A DNA stretch of 64,000 nucleotides from an uncultured Rhodospirillaceae bacterium (GCA_900550445.1 URSF01000008.1:9270-73269); one strand, 5' to 3'. Shown: positions 26,201 through 34,310, counted from the first letter of the stretch. Program-made: numbers and translations. The notes: a model not told the origin generated them from the letters alone.

Positions 26201-26411
26201 CTTCGCGAATGCTTTTGTCGGAAATGGTTTCATCGTTGATTGCGCGGACGGCGTTAAACGCGATATCGCGCAGGATATACTGATTTTTGCCGTCGCGTAA
26301 TTCGTTGACCTTGTGGCGCGGGATATAGCGATAGCCCAGATTGATCAGCTGAAGCAAAGCGGGAATCTGCGACGAAGACGCTTCGTCAAAATCGGGAAGT
26401 GAGAAAGTCAT
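23250..26411 (-). CDS. hsdR: Type I restriction endonuclease, R subunit
   Basis: 1053 residues, full length. N-terminal nuclease with R-P-D-I-V-L-F at 142-148 and A-V-I-E-N-K-K at 155-161 (PD...ExK). SF2 motor: Walker A T-Q-G-S-G-K-S near 346, D-E-A-H-R-T-Q-G-G, F-T-G-T-P-L and L-L-T-G-F-D-A-P-R, A-R-V-N-R. The C-terminal about 300 residues form the helical domain contacting the methylase. Works in a complex with HsdM and HsdS, translocating and cutting unmethylated DNA. Separated from hsdS by the gene at 26,439. Confidence 0.97.
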   Translation of the reverse strand: MTFSLPDFDEASSSQIPALLQLINLGYRYIPRHKVNELRDGKNQYILRDIAFNAVRAINDETISDKSIREAIFSLEKVRLDDGMIAASENIFSDLLSGKAVSELLNGKKTSPQMRFINWDDPTKNTYHVVAEFEISEDRNRRPDIVLFVNGIPFAVIENKKASVSVDEAVYQMVRNQKQGQTPKFFLFPQLLVCSNISQIRYGTMLTPFEFYSHWKERGADDSFTAAVLDSVNRPVDPDIVKQIGADLLRGAYLQKPKETPTQQDRGIFSILRPERLIELVKNFIVYDNGVKKIARYQQFFAIKKTIKRVKERDENGKRHGGLIWHTQGSGKSLTMVMLVKNLIETVKNPRIIVVTDRRDLDVQIRDTFAACNIKKGVQQATSCNDLIEKIRSKTSDVITTLVHKFDQKTDFTDNDENLFVLIDEAHRTQGGDANGMMNQILPRACQIAFTGTPLMKKIKTKDGFLTKSQSINKFGGLIDEYTISEAEADGAVLPLIYQGRFVEQTVNPNADKFYERIFDKMTPEQRADFNKKCVSASVLEETAQRIEMIALDVFDHFMENFRDTGLKGQLVAPSKYAAVMFKKAFEMLGDLRCEVVISDSPAEDGADDALADHKKVVTDYLSEQKHKYGSLETREKQIIRDYKKNPEGCELLIVVDKLLTGFDAPRDTVLYLAKQLKDHNLLQAIARVNRVFNGDAGKQCKKAGLIIDYSKNAKNLKNALELFSNFDPKDIENALLDTDSQIELLKNIFDRLDAAFSPVTDKNNTDAYVMLLKNDERIREAFYEDVNACINQFSVCTSLYDFYDKVDADTLERYRFTLKKYIEIKKTTQLACAQTVDFSKYKDQIIKLLDKYVNAGEAEILSKEISLSDMQEFNRYIEDQKNGLSDRSKADAILAQTKKVIREKWGQDEIFYKKFSDLIEKLLSDLKTAKQEDLKALLNQAKAYQQAVEDYTDSDIPEMFRTTKTFHPFYRNIKPFLNVPDETYNAIISKIVHIIQSRKIVDFQNDLSVRRNVINDIEDYLFDEVEEKLNADTVEQIAQTAWNLAVQNKDML

Positions 26412-26438
26412 GACCGCTTTTCCTTTCGTTACATAAAA

Positions 26439-27398
26439 TTAAATTAAATCATAATTTCGCGTTATATAGGGCTTTGTTTCAGCTATATCATAAAGATTAT
26501 CGATAATTTTCCCATTTTGAAAATGGAAGGGAACCGTAAAGGCGCCGGAATAAGAACGCTTTCCTTCAATGACGGGAATATAAAAATCATTTGTGTTTTC
26601 TATTCTATAATCAAGGGAACTTCTTGCTAATTGGGAACAGGTATCAATTTCGTTATATAAAGACATGGGGGAATAACGTACGGCAAACAGAATTAACTTA
26701 GCGGCGATTGCATTGAGGCAATTTTCAAGCGTTGCCAGATGAAAAACCTTATTTCCTTTGTGCTTTAAATTGTTATAAGCATCGTACCAAGGTATTGATT
26801 TAGTCGGTTCTTTTGCATTCCAATTTTCAAAGGGGCAACATTTAAACGGGTTGGCATACCCGACTAATGATATTTTATATTTAGTTAAATCAACTAAATC
26901 CAATAATTTAACATAGTCAGATGTTCTTTCATTTTTTCCTAAATTATACAGTTTAAAGCTGTTTTCAATTTCCGTACAGGAAAGAATGAGTAATTCTTTT
27001 ATCTTATGGCTATACGTTCTTAATCCTTCTGCGGAAGGTTCTACATAAAGCAATATCTCTTGTAATTTTTGGATAAGAATTCCTAAATCCCGCTTTGCTC
27101 TGCACAGCTCGACAGTAGTAAAAGCCAACTCATCTTGGATTTTGACATTTAAAAACGGTTTCCAGATATGTTTGTTTTTTATACCTATATCCATTCTTTC
27201 TTTTTTTATTATTTCATATTCAAAATAATTTTTTATAACATCTTCTATGTCATGCGAGTTATCAAAAATAGTCGTGTTTATTATCTGCGGAGCAAAATCA
27301 TATTTATCAATTTGTAAAAAAACATTTTGCCGTTTTTCATTTTCATATGCGATTAAGCGATACTTTTCTTTTTTAGAAAAATAAACATCTGTTTTCAT
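26439..27398 (-). CDS. HEPN-like hypothetical protein inserted in the hsd operon
   Basis: 319 residues, AT-richer than hsdR and hsdM. The middle is helical; S-C-T-E-I-E-N-S-F-K near 140-149 and W-Y-D-A-Y-N-N-L-K-H (204-213) resemble the helix pair of HEPN-like abortive-infection and restriction-associated proteins, but the canonical R-x4-6-H RNase motif is not clear. The gap to hsdS is 1 base, so it is co-transcribed with the restriction genes. A defence accessory is likely by position; function not known. Confidence 0.5.
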   Translation of the reverse strand: MKTDVYFSKKEKYRLIAYENEKRQNVFLQIDKYDFAPQIINTTIFDNSHDIEDVIKNYFEYEIIKKERMDIGIKNKHIWKPFLNVKIQDELAFTTVELCRAKRDLGILIQKLQEILLYVEPSAEGLRTYSHKIKELLILSCTEIENSFKLYNLGKNERTSDYVKLLDLVDLTKYKISLVGYANPFKCCPFENWNAKEPTKSIPWYDAYNNLKHKGNKVFHLATLENCLNAIAAKLILFAVRYSPMSLYNEIDTCSQLARSSLDYRIENTNDFYIPVIEGKRSYSGAFTVPFHFQNGKIIDNLYDIAETKPYITRNYDLI

Positions 27399-27399
27399 T

Positions 27400-28614
27400 T
27401 TAATTCACTTTCACTCGGATTTTCCCGGTCAGAAGTTTTTGCATCAGGGCTTTTTTTTCCAGTTTAAAAGCCTCCAGTTTTTTGTTTAACAGTTCGATTT
27501 CTTCATCGGCTTTGGAAAGAATGTCCGCGATAGCCTTTTGCTCTTCCTGGCAAGGGCATTGAATAGGCAAAGATTTAATAATTTCTGCAGATAAATTTCC
27601 TTGCCCACCCTGTAAATATTTTCTTAAAATATTTTTCTTTTTATTTTGCAATAGGCAGCATAAAAAATATGAACCTATATATTGGCTGCGAATACATAAA
27701 ATTGCCTGATTAATTGCACCATCTATTTTTGAAATATTTACTTCTCCACTTGTTGCCCCATATAATGCATATAGCACATCTCCTTTGGATACTAATTTTG
27801 CAGATGAGCTTTCTAACGCTTTGTTTGTAATAAAAAGTTCAGTCCTACCCAAATGTATTTCACCTGAACGAATAAAGGGGATGTTTCCTCCATAATATGT
27901 CTGATTTTTTACAGACGGAGTGCCCCCCGAAAAAGTTTTACAAACATCCCCCAACTTAACTTCGTACCAAGGGGTGGAGAAGCCTTTGAGGCGGTGTTTG
28001 CCGGTAAGGAGCTGTTGCATCAAGGCTTTTTTCTGAATTTTCTTTTTTTCAATCAACGCCGACAATTTTTCAATGCCTTCATCCCAACAGCTTAAAATCT
28101 CCGCAATCTTCTCTTGCTCTGCTAATGGGGGAAGAAGAATTGGAAGTAAGGAATATTCTTCAGAGTTTATACCTGGCTGACCACTTCTCATTGAATAAAC
28201 CTTTACCCAATTCCAATATTTTTGCGTGTGGCTATACAGAAAAAGAAAGTATGGATTTATTTTGTTTTCATCTAAGATAAATCTTATTAAGTATCCTGCA
28301 AAAGCTATTTTTTCATTTGTAATACCATGCAAATATGTTTTCCCGACTGTAGCTCCAGTCCTTGCAAATAAAAGATTATTTTTAGAAAGTAATTTTTCTA
28401 ATTTATAGTATTTAACAGACACTCGACCTTCGCTAATATATTTACCATCTTCTGAAATATCTGTTATTCTTAAATATAAGGGGAGATCTCTATTAAATGG
28501 GACGGCAGATTCATTTAGACCATAATCCGGACTATTTAAGCAAAGCTCTCCCAGCTTTTTAACACTCCACCCCTCAGGAATCTTCTGATCAATCTTTGTC
28601 ATTAGCTTTAACAT
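27400..28614 (-). CDS. hsdS: Type I restriction specificity subunit, two target-recognition domains
   Basis: 404 residues with the duplicated layout of HsdS. TRD1 is about 10-165, the first coiled coil ends A-L-M-Q-Q-L-L-T-G-K (about 195-205), TRD2 follows from W-Y-E-V-K-L-G-D, and the second coil ends A-L-M-Q-K-L-L-T-G-K near the C-terminus. Each TRD begins with a (W)-x-V-K-L-(G)-(E/D) strand. Defines the bipartite DNA target for HsdM/HsdR. Overlaps the upstream OLD-type gene by 7 bases. Confidence 0.95.
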   Translation of the reverse strand: MLKLMTKIDQKIPEGWSVKKLGELCLNSPDYGLNESAVPFNRDLPLYLRITDISEDGKYISEGRVSVKYYKLEKLLSKNNLLFARTGATVGKTYLHGITNEKIAFAGYLIRFILDENKINPYFLFLYSHTQKYWNWVKVYSMRSGQPGINSEEYSLLPILLPPLAEQEKIAEILSCWDEGIEKLSALIEKKKIQKKALMQQLLTGKHRLKGFSTPWYEVKLGDVCKTFSGGTPSVKNQTYYGGNIPFIRSGEIHLGRTELFITNKALESSSAKLVSKGDVLYALYGATSGEVNISKIDGAINQAILCIRSQYIGSYFLCCLLQNKKKNILRKYLQGGQGNLSAEIIKSLPIQCPCQEEQKAIADILSKADEEIELLNKKLEAFKLEKKALMQKLLTGKIRVKVN

Positions 28615-30467
28615 CCTTTTGTTTTTTGTATAATGGCTTCTGTTAATTTTTTTAATAAAGGATGTTTTGTTTCAAAACTAGATGTGTTAAACTTTTCAGC
28701 CAGATCACTTTTTAGTTTATAAATAATCTCATCAGATTTATCGTTCAATCCATTTTTATGAAGAAAAATTTTTATTTTTTCCAAAATAGGGCGAGATGTA
28801 TTTTCATCTTCAAAATTGAGTTCAGCATTTTCCTTTTTGATAAGAGGATTAAGACACGCTTTAATGAACTCTAGATTCAATGTATCTTCTATTGTCCCTC
28901 CAACAATAATATCTCCACACAAGTCTCTAATAGTCATTACATTGGATGGTGAAAATGGAGCCCCTAACTCTATAATTTTTTCTTTATATTTTTTTCCATC
29001 ATCGTCGTCATCTACAATAACAATACAATCAACATCTGAATATTTTAATAACGAGGCAACCTGAACAATGTTTCCTCCTTGCCCATTTGTAATTCCAATG
29101 CAAGAGTTCACATCAACTTTTTTTATACTTTTTCTTAATAGGTTAAAGTCAGATTTCCCTTCAACTAACACTTTATACGGTGTCAGTAAATCTTTAAGAA
29201 CATTGATGCCAAAACCCATTCTTAAAACTTCTTCATCTGCTAATATGATATCTTCTCTTATTTGCTTTATCTGAGTTTTCCCTTTTGATTTTTTGACAAT
29301 AAAGTGGCGACTCATATTTTTATTATCAATCATAAAAGGAGAATGAGTGGCGACAAAAACGTAATTATTTTTTCCAATCTTAATAAGTTCATCTCGCATA
29401 TACCGGATTCCCGATGGATGCAGGTGATTTTCTGGCTCATCAATTATAATAATTTGATCTTTACATTTTTCTTTTTTGTTTGAAATTGATAAATGGAGAA
29501 TTAAAGATATAAAATGCTTAAACCCCTGGCTCCTTTCATCCATTCCAAAAAACTCATCTTCATTATCTTTATCCGTTATATATACATTTAATATTTTAGT
29601 TGAATTTTCTATCTCTACATCAATTGAAACCCCATGCTCCTTCCATACTTCATTGATATATTTAGTTGCATTTTTGCTGAGTTGCCGAGATAGCGTACGT
29701 GTTTCTGCTGGTGTAAGAGATGATATTTTTTCTTGAATTTTCTCTTTAGTATCTAAATCACAAAGAGCAAATAAATTTGTCAAAGGAATCGAAATAGAAT
29801 TATCTGCAGCAAATGCGTTTAAATCAATAGACTTTGTTATTAGATACTTTTCTTCAGCTTTCCATATTGATAATTCTTGATTAGGTGTTTTTAAGTTTGA
29901 AAAAACGTATTTTTGCAAAAGTTCAAATAAATTATCTTCATCTAATAAAGTGTATGACTTTTTTTCTTCTTCTGTTATTCCGTCATTATCTTTTATAGTG
30001 CATAATTTTTCATTTGGATTTTGGCTTTGCTGTATCATAGCAAAAGAAAATTGGCTTATATCAAATGGCTCCCACAATATATTATAGACAGAAGAAAATG
30101 ATGTCTTATCTTTCTCTAAGAAGACATTTTTTTCATATTCAGTTATTTTAAATACTTTTTCAAATTTAGGAGAACAATTTACATATTTTTTTAATTCTTT
30201 TTTCCATTCGTCTTCTTTATTAAATTTATATCTATAATACAAATCTACATATTTTTCTTTTGAATCTCTATATGCTATATCTTTAAATTTATATGTTTTT
30301 TTATTAATTGTCTCTGACAGTAATGAAATTGCATCTAATAAATTACTTTTTCCGGCTTCATTTAATCCGACAAATACAGAAGTCCAACTATCTCCGTATT
30401 TCTCAATGGGGATAACGACATCATAAATTGATTTATAATTACGTATTTCTATTTCACTTAAATACAT
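28608..30467 (-). CDS. OLD-type ATPase with TOPRIM nuclease domain inside the hsd operon
   Basis: 619 residues. Walker A G-L-N-E-A-G-K-S (34-41), signature D-E-R-S-Q-G-F near 310, Walker B I-I-I-D-E-P-E-N-H-L-H-P near 340-351, H-loop A-T-H-S-P near 373. TOPRIM then follows with V-L-V-E-G-K-S-D (433-440) and I-V-I-V-D-D-D-D-D (483-490). This is the class 1 overcoming-lysogenisation (OLD) nuclease layout, and resembles R-linked ORFs (RloA type) known inside type I operons. No UvrD partner adjoins, so it is not a Gabija pair. The coding sequence is clearly AT-richer than hsdM. Likely an extra antiphage function added to the operon (inference). Confidence 0.88.
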   Translation of the reverse strand: MYLSEIEIRNYKSIYDVVIPIEKYGDSWTSVFVGLNEAGKSNLLDAISLLSETINKKTYKFKDIAYRDSKEKYVDLYYRYKFNKEDEWKKELKKYVNCSPKFEKVFKITEYEKNVFLEKDKTSFSSVYNILWEPFDISQFSFAMIQQSQNPNEKLCTIKDNDGITEEEKKSYTLLDEDNLFELLQKYVFSNLKTPNQELSIWKAEEKYLITKSIDLNAFAADNSISIPLTNLFALCDLDTKEKIQEKISSLTPAETRTLSRQLSKNATKYINEVWKEHGVSIDVEIENSTKILNVYITDKDNEDEFFGMDERSQGFKHFISLILHLSISNKKEKCKDQIIIIDEPENHLHPSGIRYMRDELIKIGKNNYVFVATHSPFMIDNKNMSRHFIVKKSKGKTQIKQIREDIILADEEVLRMGFGINVLKDLLTPYKVLVEGKSDFNLLRKSIKKVDVNSCIGITNGQGGNIVQVASLLKYSDVDCIVIVDDDDDGKKYKEKIIELGAPFSPSNVMTIRDLCGDIIVGGTIEDTLNLEFIKACLNPLIKKENAELNFEDENTSRPILEKIKIFLHKNGLNDKSDEIIYKLKSDLAEKFNTSSFETKHPLLKKLTEAIIQKTKGC

Positions 30468-30480
30468 TTTAACTCCTTTC

Positions 30481-31980
30481 TTAGATTTCTAATTCTTTAA
30501 GATATGCAGACATTTTGTCCTGAACAGCACTAAGTTGTGCTTCCAAATCGGCGATTTCGGCTTTGACGGCGGACAAGTCAATTTCCTCTTCCTCCTCAAA
30601 CGTATCGACATAACGCGGAATATTCAGGTTAAAGTCGTTTTCTTCAATCTCGTCAAAGCTTGCCAAATGCGAAAATTTTTCAATTTCCGAACGGTTTTTA
30701 TAAGTCTCAAATATCTTGGTGATGTGCTCCGGTTCAAGCGTGTTTTGATTTTTTCCCGCCTTAAATTCTTTGCTGGCATCAATAAACAAGACGTCTTTTC
30801 GTTCTTGATTTTTACCGCCTTCCTGTCGGGACTTGTCAAAAATCAAAATGGCGACGGGAATTCCCGTCGTTTGGAACAATCCTGCCGGCAAACCGATAAC
30901 CGCATCCAGCAGATTTTCCTTTATCAGCGCTTGGCGGATGCGCCCCTCCGAACTGCCGCGAAACAAAACACCGTGCGGAACAATTACCGCAACGCGCCCC
31001 GATTTTTCTTTGGCGGTGGCGATCATATGCGAAATAAACGCATAATCCCCCTTGCTGGCCGGAGGCATTCCGCGATCAAAACGATGATAGATGTCATTTT
31101 CCAAATGCTTTTCGCCCCATTTATCTAAAGAAAAAGGAGGGTTTGCGACAATCACATCGAACTGCATCAGTTTTTCATCCTCTTTCAGCAAAGGATTGTT
31201 CAGCGTGTCTCCCCATTCCAAACGGGCGGAATCTTTGTGGTGCAAAAACATATTCATACGCGCCAGATTGTACGTCGCTCCGGTTTTTTCCTGACCGTAC
31301 AAGGCATAGTCTTTGGATTCTTGTTTTTCGACTTCTTCGCCCGCCAACAAAAGCAGACCGCCCGAACCGCAGGTCGGGTCGCAAATGCGATCCCCGGGCT
31401 TTGGCATCGCCAGTTTTGCCAGCAATGACGCAACGACTTTCGGGGTGTAGAACTCACCCGCCTTTTTCCCCGCATCCGACCCAAAGCGTTCGATCAGATA
31501 CATATACGCGTTACCCAGCAGGTCGCCGTCAACTTCCGACAGGTCAACTTTGCTAAAATCACTGATCATATCCCGCAACATTTTGTTACGTTGTGATGTC
31601 TGACCCAAAACGGACTGGCTATTAAAATCAACCGTAAAAATATCGTGCAAAGGTCCGTTTGCCTCTTCAATTTTATGTAACGCGATGTTCAGAAGTTCGC
31701 CTATATTGTCCGCGTTCTGGTTTTCATAAATGTCGGAAAAGGTCGCCCCCTCAGGCAAAACAAAGCGCGCGTTTTTCAGTTTCAACGCAATGCGATCTTT
31801 GTCGTCACCGTAACGGTCTTTCAGTTTTTTGACTTCGGCTTGCTTGATGTCGCTGATATATTTAAAGAATAAAAACGCTAAAATATAATCCTTAAAAATA
31901 CTGCTATCCACAACGCCCCGCGCAGAATCCGCAGCGTTCCACAGCAGTTTATTCAATTCGTCTTGAGTTAAAACAGCCAT
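30481..31980 (-). CDS. hsdM: Type I DNA adenine methyltransferase, M subunit
   Basis: 499 residues. N-terminal helical HsdM domain (L-W-N-A-A-D-S-A-R-G near 9-18). G-E-F-Y-T-P near 167, motif I D-P-T-C-G-S-G-G-L-L, and motif IV A-N-P-P-F-S-L-D identify an N6-adenine methylase. Modifies the host sites recognised with HsdS and protects them from HsdR. Directly preceded, with 1 base between, by a half-size specificity gene. Confidence 0.97.
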   Translation of the reverse strand: MAVLTQDELNKLLWNAADSARGVVDSSIFKDYILAFLFFKYISDIKQAEVKKLKDRYGDDKDRIALKLKNARFVLPEGATFSDIYENQNADNIGELLNIALHKIEEANGPLHDIFTVDFNSQSVLGQTSQRNKMLRDMISDFSKVDLSEVDGDLLGNAYMYLIERFGSDAGKKAGEFYTPKVVASLLAKLAMPKPGDRICDPTCGSGGLLLLAGEEVEKQESKDYALYGQEKTGATYNLARMNMFLHHKDSARLEWGDTLNNPLLKEDEKLMQFDVIVANPPFSLDKWGEKHLENDIYHRFDRGMPPASKGDYAFISHMIATAKEKSGRVAVIVPHGVLFRGSSEGRIRQALIKENLLDAVIGLPAGLFQTTGIPVAILIFDKSRQEGGKNQERKDVLFIDASKEFKAGKNQNTLEPEHITKIFETYKNRSEIEKFSHLASFDEIEENDFNLNIPRYVDTFEEEEEIDLSAVKAEIADLEAQLSAVQDKMSAYLKELEI

Positions 31981-31981
31981 T

Positions 31982-32536
31982 TTATATCTCCGTATTTAAA
32001 GACAATTCCAATAATTTTGCTTTTTTCTCTGCCAAACGTCGCGACAATTCCTTTTCCTTTAAAAGCAAAAAGTATGTTTCCGCAAGAAGTTTCTGCCGTT
32101 TCAAGGGCAACGGCGGAATATCCAAACTTTCAATGCCCGATCGAACAATAGCCTGCAAAGTGCCGGGATTCCTGCGAGAGGACATTTGTGCTTGTCCCGA
32201 TTTTGAATTAAGATAAAAAACCAGAAACTTGGGCAAAAAATGTTTGTCCCGAACGGAAAGCACAAACAACAAATTGGAAGCAATGGCGTCATGAGCACCT
32301 TGATACAGTGCGGCTTTAAATTCGCCTCTGCTTGACAGAAGAACGTCCTCTGCCTTTAACAGATAATCCTTCTTGAAATGTTTGGGAGTGAAACAAACCG
32401 GGACATCCGCGATAATCCCGCCGCCGATCACGTCCTTCGGCTGAACAACTTGATATAATCCGTCCGACATATTCGGCACTGCTCCTCGAAAAGGATAGCC
32501 TGCTCTGATTTCGGCAATGTCACAAAGTCGTGTCAA
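31982..32536 (-). CDS. Half-size type I specificity protein (single TRD)
   Basis: 184 residues. One TRD (R-A-G-Y-P-F-R-G near 11-18; V-V-Q-P-K-D-V; L-L-S-S-R-G-E-F) and one helical spacer at the C-terminus (L-A-E-K-K-A-K-L-L-E-L). No second half follows in any frame. First gene of the hsd operon. Half-S proteins can dimerise to make a palindromic target or combine with a full HsdS, so the operon may encode two specificities. Could instead be a truncated remnant; an intact start and tight coupling to hsdM argue against that. Confidence 0.8.
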   Translation of the reverse strand: MTRLCDIAEIRAGYPFRGAVPNMSDGLYQVVQPKDVIGGGIIADVPVCFTPKHFKKDYLLKAEDVLLSSRGEFKAALYQGAHDAIASNLLFVLSVRDKHFLPKFLVFYLNSKSGQAQMSSRRNPGTLQAIVRSGIESLDIPPLPLKRQKLLAETYFLLLKEKELSRRLAEKKAKLLELSLNTEI

Positions 32537-32642
32537 TGTAATTCCTCCAGGTTTTTAAACAGAATAGATAAAACAGATGGAAATTACAATAGAAAAAAAA
32601 CGCACTTTTTTATTGACAGCGACGCCGCAAAAAGATATCTCT

Positions 32643-32672
32643 AAAAAAAGAGGGCGGAAGTCCGCCCTCTTT
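32643..32672. terminator. Strong hairpin upstream of the hsd operon
   Basis: AAAGAGGGCGGA / TCCGCCCTCTTT (32,647-32,672) with a two-base loop. On the minus strand it runs into seven T, so it would stop leftward transcription entering the hsd operon from the right. Confidence 0.75.
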
Positions 32673-32770
32673 GACAGCCGGAACAACGCCCGACAATCTT
32701 TCGCAAATTTTGTTTTATCGCGTTATTTCCGCCGCTGTCAAGGTTTAAACTTTATTAAGCGGAGGTCTGT

Positions 32771-33061
32771 ATGACAGCGAACATGACAATAGCATCAGAT
32801 ATTTTGAAACACGTAGGTTGGGATTCCAAGTCCGATTGGTATGTCGGAATTGCGTCGGATGCATCAACCCGTTTATTTCATGACCACAACGTTGACGAAA
32901 AAAACGGTCGTTGGATTTATCGTGACGCCCAAAGCGAAACGGACGCACGAGACACGGAACGATACTTGTTGCAGAATTATCCTTTTCAAGGCGGTACGGG
33001 CGGCGGAAATTATCCACGCTATGTTTATGCGTATAAAATCACCCCTACGACCAAAGAATAG
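32771..33061 (+). CDS. GIY-YIG-like small protein
   Basis: 96 residues. W-Y-V-G-I-A-S-D-A-S-T-R-L-F near 24-37 has the shape of a GIY-YIG strand pair (W-Y-V-G-I-T in relatives). A-x-D-T-E-R-Y-L near 58-65 and G-G-T-G-G-G near 73-78 complete the pattern of short conserved proteins found on islands. Catalytic competence is uncertain. An ATG at 32,783 is an alternative start; the chosen one follows AAGCGGAGGTCTGT. Confidence 0.6.
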   Translation: MTANMTIASDILKHVGWDSKSDWYVGIASDASTRLFHDHNVDEKNGRWIYRDAQSETDARDTERYLLQNYPFQGGTGGGNYPRYVYAYKITPTTKE

Positions 33062-33231
33062 TATCAGCTCTGCATTTATCGGGTGTCCGTAAATATGGGA
33101 TTCCGGTAAGACGACATAAACGCTTTGGCCTATTTAAGTCCCAAAAGGTTTTTATAACGGAAGTTTTCAATATGTCCGCATATGCAGATAATTAAGAAAG
33201 ATTTATGCGACGTGAAAGGCAGGTGATATAT

Positions 33232-33408
33232 ATGGCAACAAATCCGCCGAAGGGCGACGGACACCGTAACGGTGCAATCAAAGATCGGTCTCAGGTTTAT
33301 AATCCGAAAACAGATCGTTGGGTTAAACGCGATGCCGATACGGGGCGGTTTATTGACCAAAAGGCCGATGACAAACCGTTTATAAGCGTTCGCAAAGAAA
33401 AGCAATAA
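33232..33408 (+). CDS. Small conserved basic protein
   Basis: 58 residues from ATG 33,232, preceded by AGGCAGGTGATATAT. M-A-T-N-P-P-K-G-D-G-H-R-x-G-A-(I)-K-x-R-S-Q-V and K-T-D-R-W-V-K-R-D-A-D-T-G-R-F match a short, very widespread family of unknown function seen in Proteobacteria, often near mobile genes. Ends at a terminator hairpin (33,414-33,455). Confidence 0.75.
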   Translation: MATNPPKGDGHRNGAIKDRSQVYNPKTDRWVKRDADTGRFIDQKADDKPFISVRKEKQ

Positions 33409-33413
33409 TTCTT

Positions 33414-33455
33414 AAAAAAAAGCCGCTCTGATAAAAATCAGGGCGGTAGCTTTTT
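33414..33455 (+). terminator. Terminator after the small basic protein
   Basis: GCCGCTCTGAT-AAAA-ATCAGGGCGG(TA)GC followed by T5. Bases 33,456-33,586 hold nothing recognisable. Confidence 0.7.
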
Positions 33456-33586
33456 AGTGCTGTTTTGGGAATTTGTTTTTGAGGCTTTTAAACAGTTTTA
33501 AAAAAAAGATGTTTAAGCAAACTGATAAAAACACTCCTGTTTAATATCGACTTTAAACCTGTTTTTATATCGGCATACGATCGGGA

Positions 33587-33736
33587 ATGATTTCGAGATT
33601 GCTAAGCTACGAAGGCAAGTTCAAGAAGGATTATCAAGACCATACCGGTTTGATTAACTTCTGGGTCGTTTTACCTGAAATACGCAGGCGGGGCATTAAG
33701 GTTCCGCCTGTTTTGTTTATTCCTCTGCCGATTTAA
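33587..33736 (+). CDS. Possible 49-residue protein, convergent with the XRE gene
   Basis: ATG 33,587 follows CGGGA and opens 49 codons (start M-I-S-R-L-L-S-Y-E-G-K-F, later L-P-E-I-R-R-R-G-I-K-V-P-P) to TAA 33,734-33,736. Its end overlaps the 3' end of the XRE gene by 20 bases. A hairpin (CAGGCGG/CCGCCTG then TTTTG) covers the end. Coding status uncertain; no family recognised. Confidence 0.3.
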   Translation: MISRLLSYEGKFKKDYQDHTGLINFWVVLPEIRRRGIKVPPVLFIPLPI

Positions 33737-34058
33737 ACCAGTTTTTTCGTCTGTGTTCAAGGGCGTTCAGTACTTTTAAAACGTTGCCGACCTGAACGGT
33801 CGTATCCCCGTGCAACAGCTTTAAAACCGTCGGCTTGGACAGTTTCGCCTCTTTGGCCAGGACGTCCGCAGAAACGCCCAATATCGTTTTGTAACGGTTT
33901 ATTTGTTCGACAATAATGCGCCACTTTAAAATGTCGGTCACTTTATCGTTCGTGAAATCGATTTTCGGAACGCCGTACGTTTTTCGTTTTTGTTTGCTGT
34001 TGCGTTTCTTTTTTACAAAATCAAAATCGGTATCAACATCATCAAAATCAGCTGTCAT
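33717..34058 (-). CDS. XRE-type helix-turn-helix regulator
   Basis: 113 residues. The acidic then basic N-terminal 40 residues precede an XRE domain: I-L-G-V-S-A-D-V-L-A-K-E-A-K-L-S-K-P-T-V-L-K-L-L-H-G (about 61-86) with T-T-V-Q-V-G-N-V-L-K-V-L-N-A-L. The last gene inside the element, near attR. Could repress element functions or be an orphan antitoxin; no toxin adjoins. Confidence 0.78.
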   Translation of the reverse strand: MTADFDDVDTDFDFVKKKRNSKQKRKTYGVPKIDFTNDKVTDILKWRIIVEQINRYKTILGVSADVLAKEAKLSKPTVLKLLHGDTTVQVGNVLKVLNALEHRRKNWFKSAEE

Positions 34059-34189
34059 GGCGTCTCCCGTTTTCTTTACAGGCTATTCCGGCTTTTTATG
34101 TTAGTCAATTATAATTATCTTTAAGGATTTTTATATTTATCCCTTTTCTCTGTTTACAAGATTAAGGGTATGATTTAACGTGATAAATA

Positions 34190-34209
34190 TGCTAACAAAA
34201 CTGCTAACA
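34190..34209. promoter_or_regulatory. Putative integrase arm-type site, right
   Basis: Identical 20-mer to 12,863-12,882, about 85 bases inside attR. Confidence 0.6.
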
Positions 34210-34292
34210 TTTTTTTATGAAAAGGAGCTCAAGACTTGATAAAAACCGCAAAAATCCGTCATTTAACGTCATCAAAAAATCAAAATCATACC

Positions 34293-34310
34293 TCCAGGTT
34301 CCCCAGCCAC
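34293..34310 (+). repeat. attR core (18-bp repeat with attL)
   Basis: Exact copy of the tRNA-Gln 3' end, followed by a copy of the tRNA terminator hairpin (34,315-34,350). Confidence 0.9.

Larger units (their letters stand above)
12798..34310 (+). mobile_element. 21.5-kb integrative element in tRNA-Gln (defence/mobilisation island)
   Basis: Bounded by the 18-bp att repeat. A tyrosine integrase lies next to the tRNA, a 20-bp direct repeat near both ends (12,863-12,882 and 34,190-34,209) looks like integrase arm sites, and there is an unrelated cargo of unusual and partly AT-richer genes. Cargo includes an HUH-like nuclease plus helicase (possible mobilisation or replication), a DUF4143 ATPase, a second recombinase, a cysteine protease/DUF3768 pair and a type I restriction-modification operon. 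No mating-pair or type IV secretion genes are seen, so it is at most mobilisable (inference). Confidence 0.88.

Noticed and set aside
28608..30467. Gabija system (GajA-like OLD nuclease)
   Set aside because: No UvrD-like gajB adjoins; the only such helicase is 10 kb away in another module.
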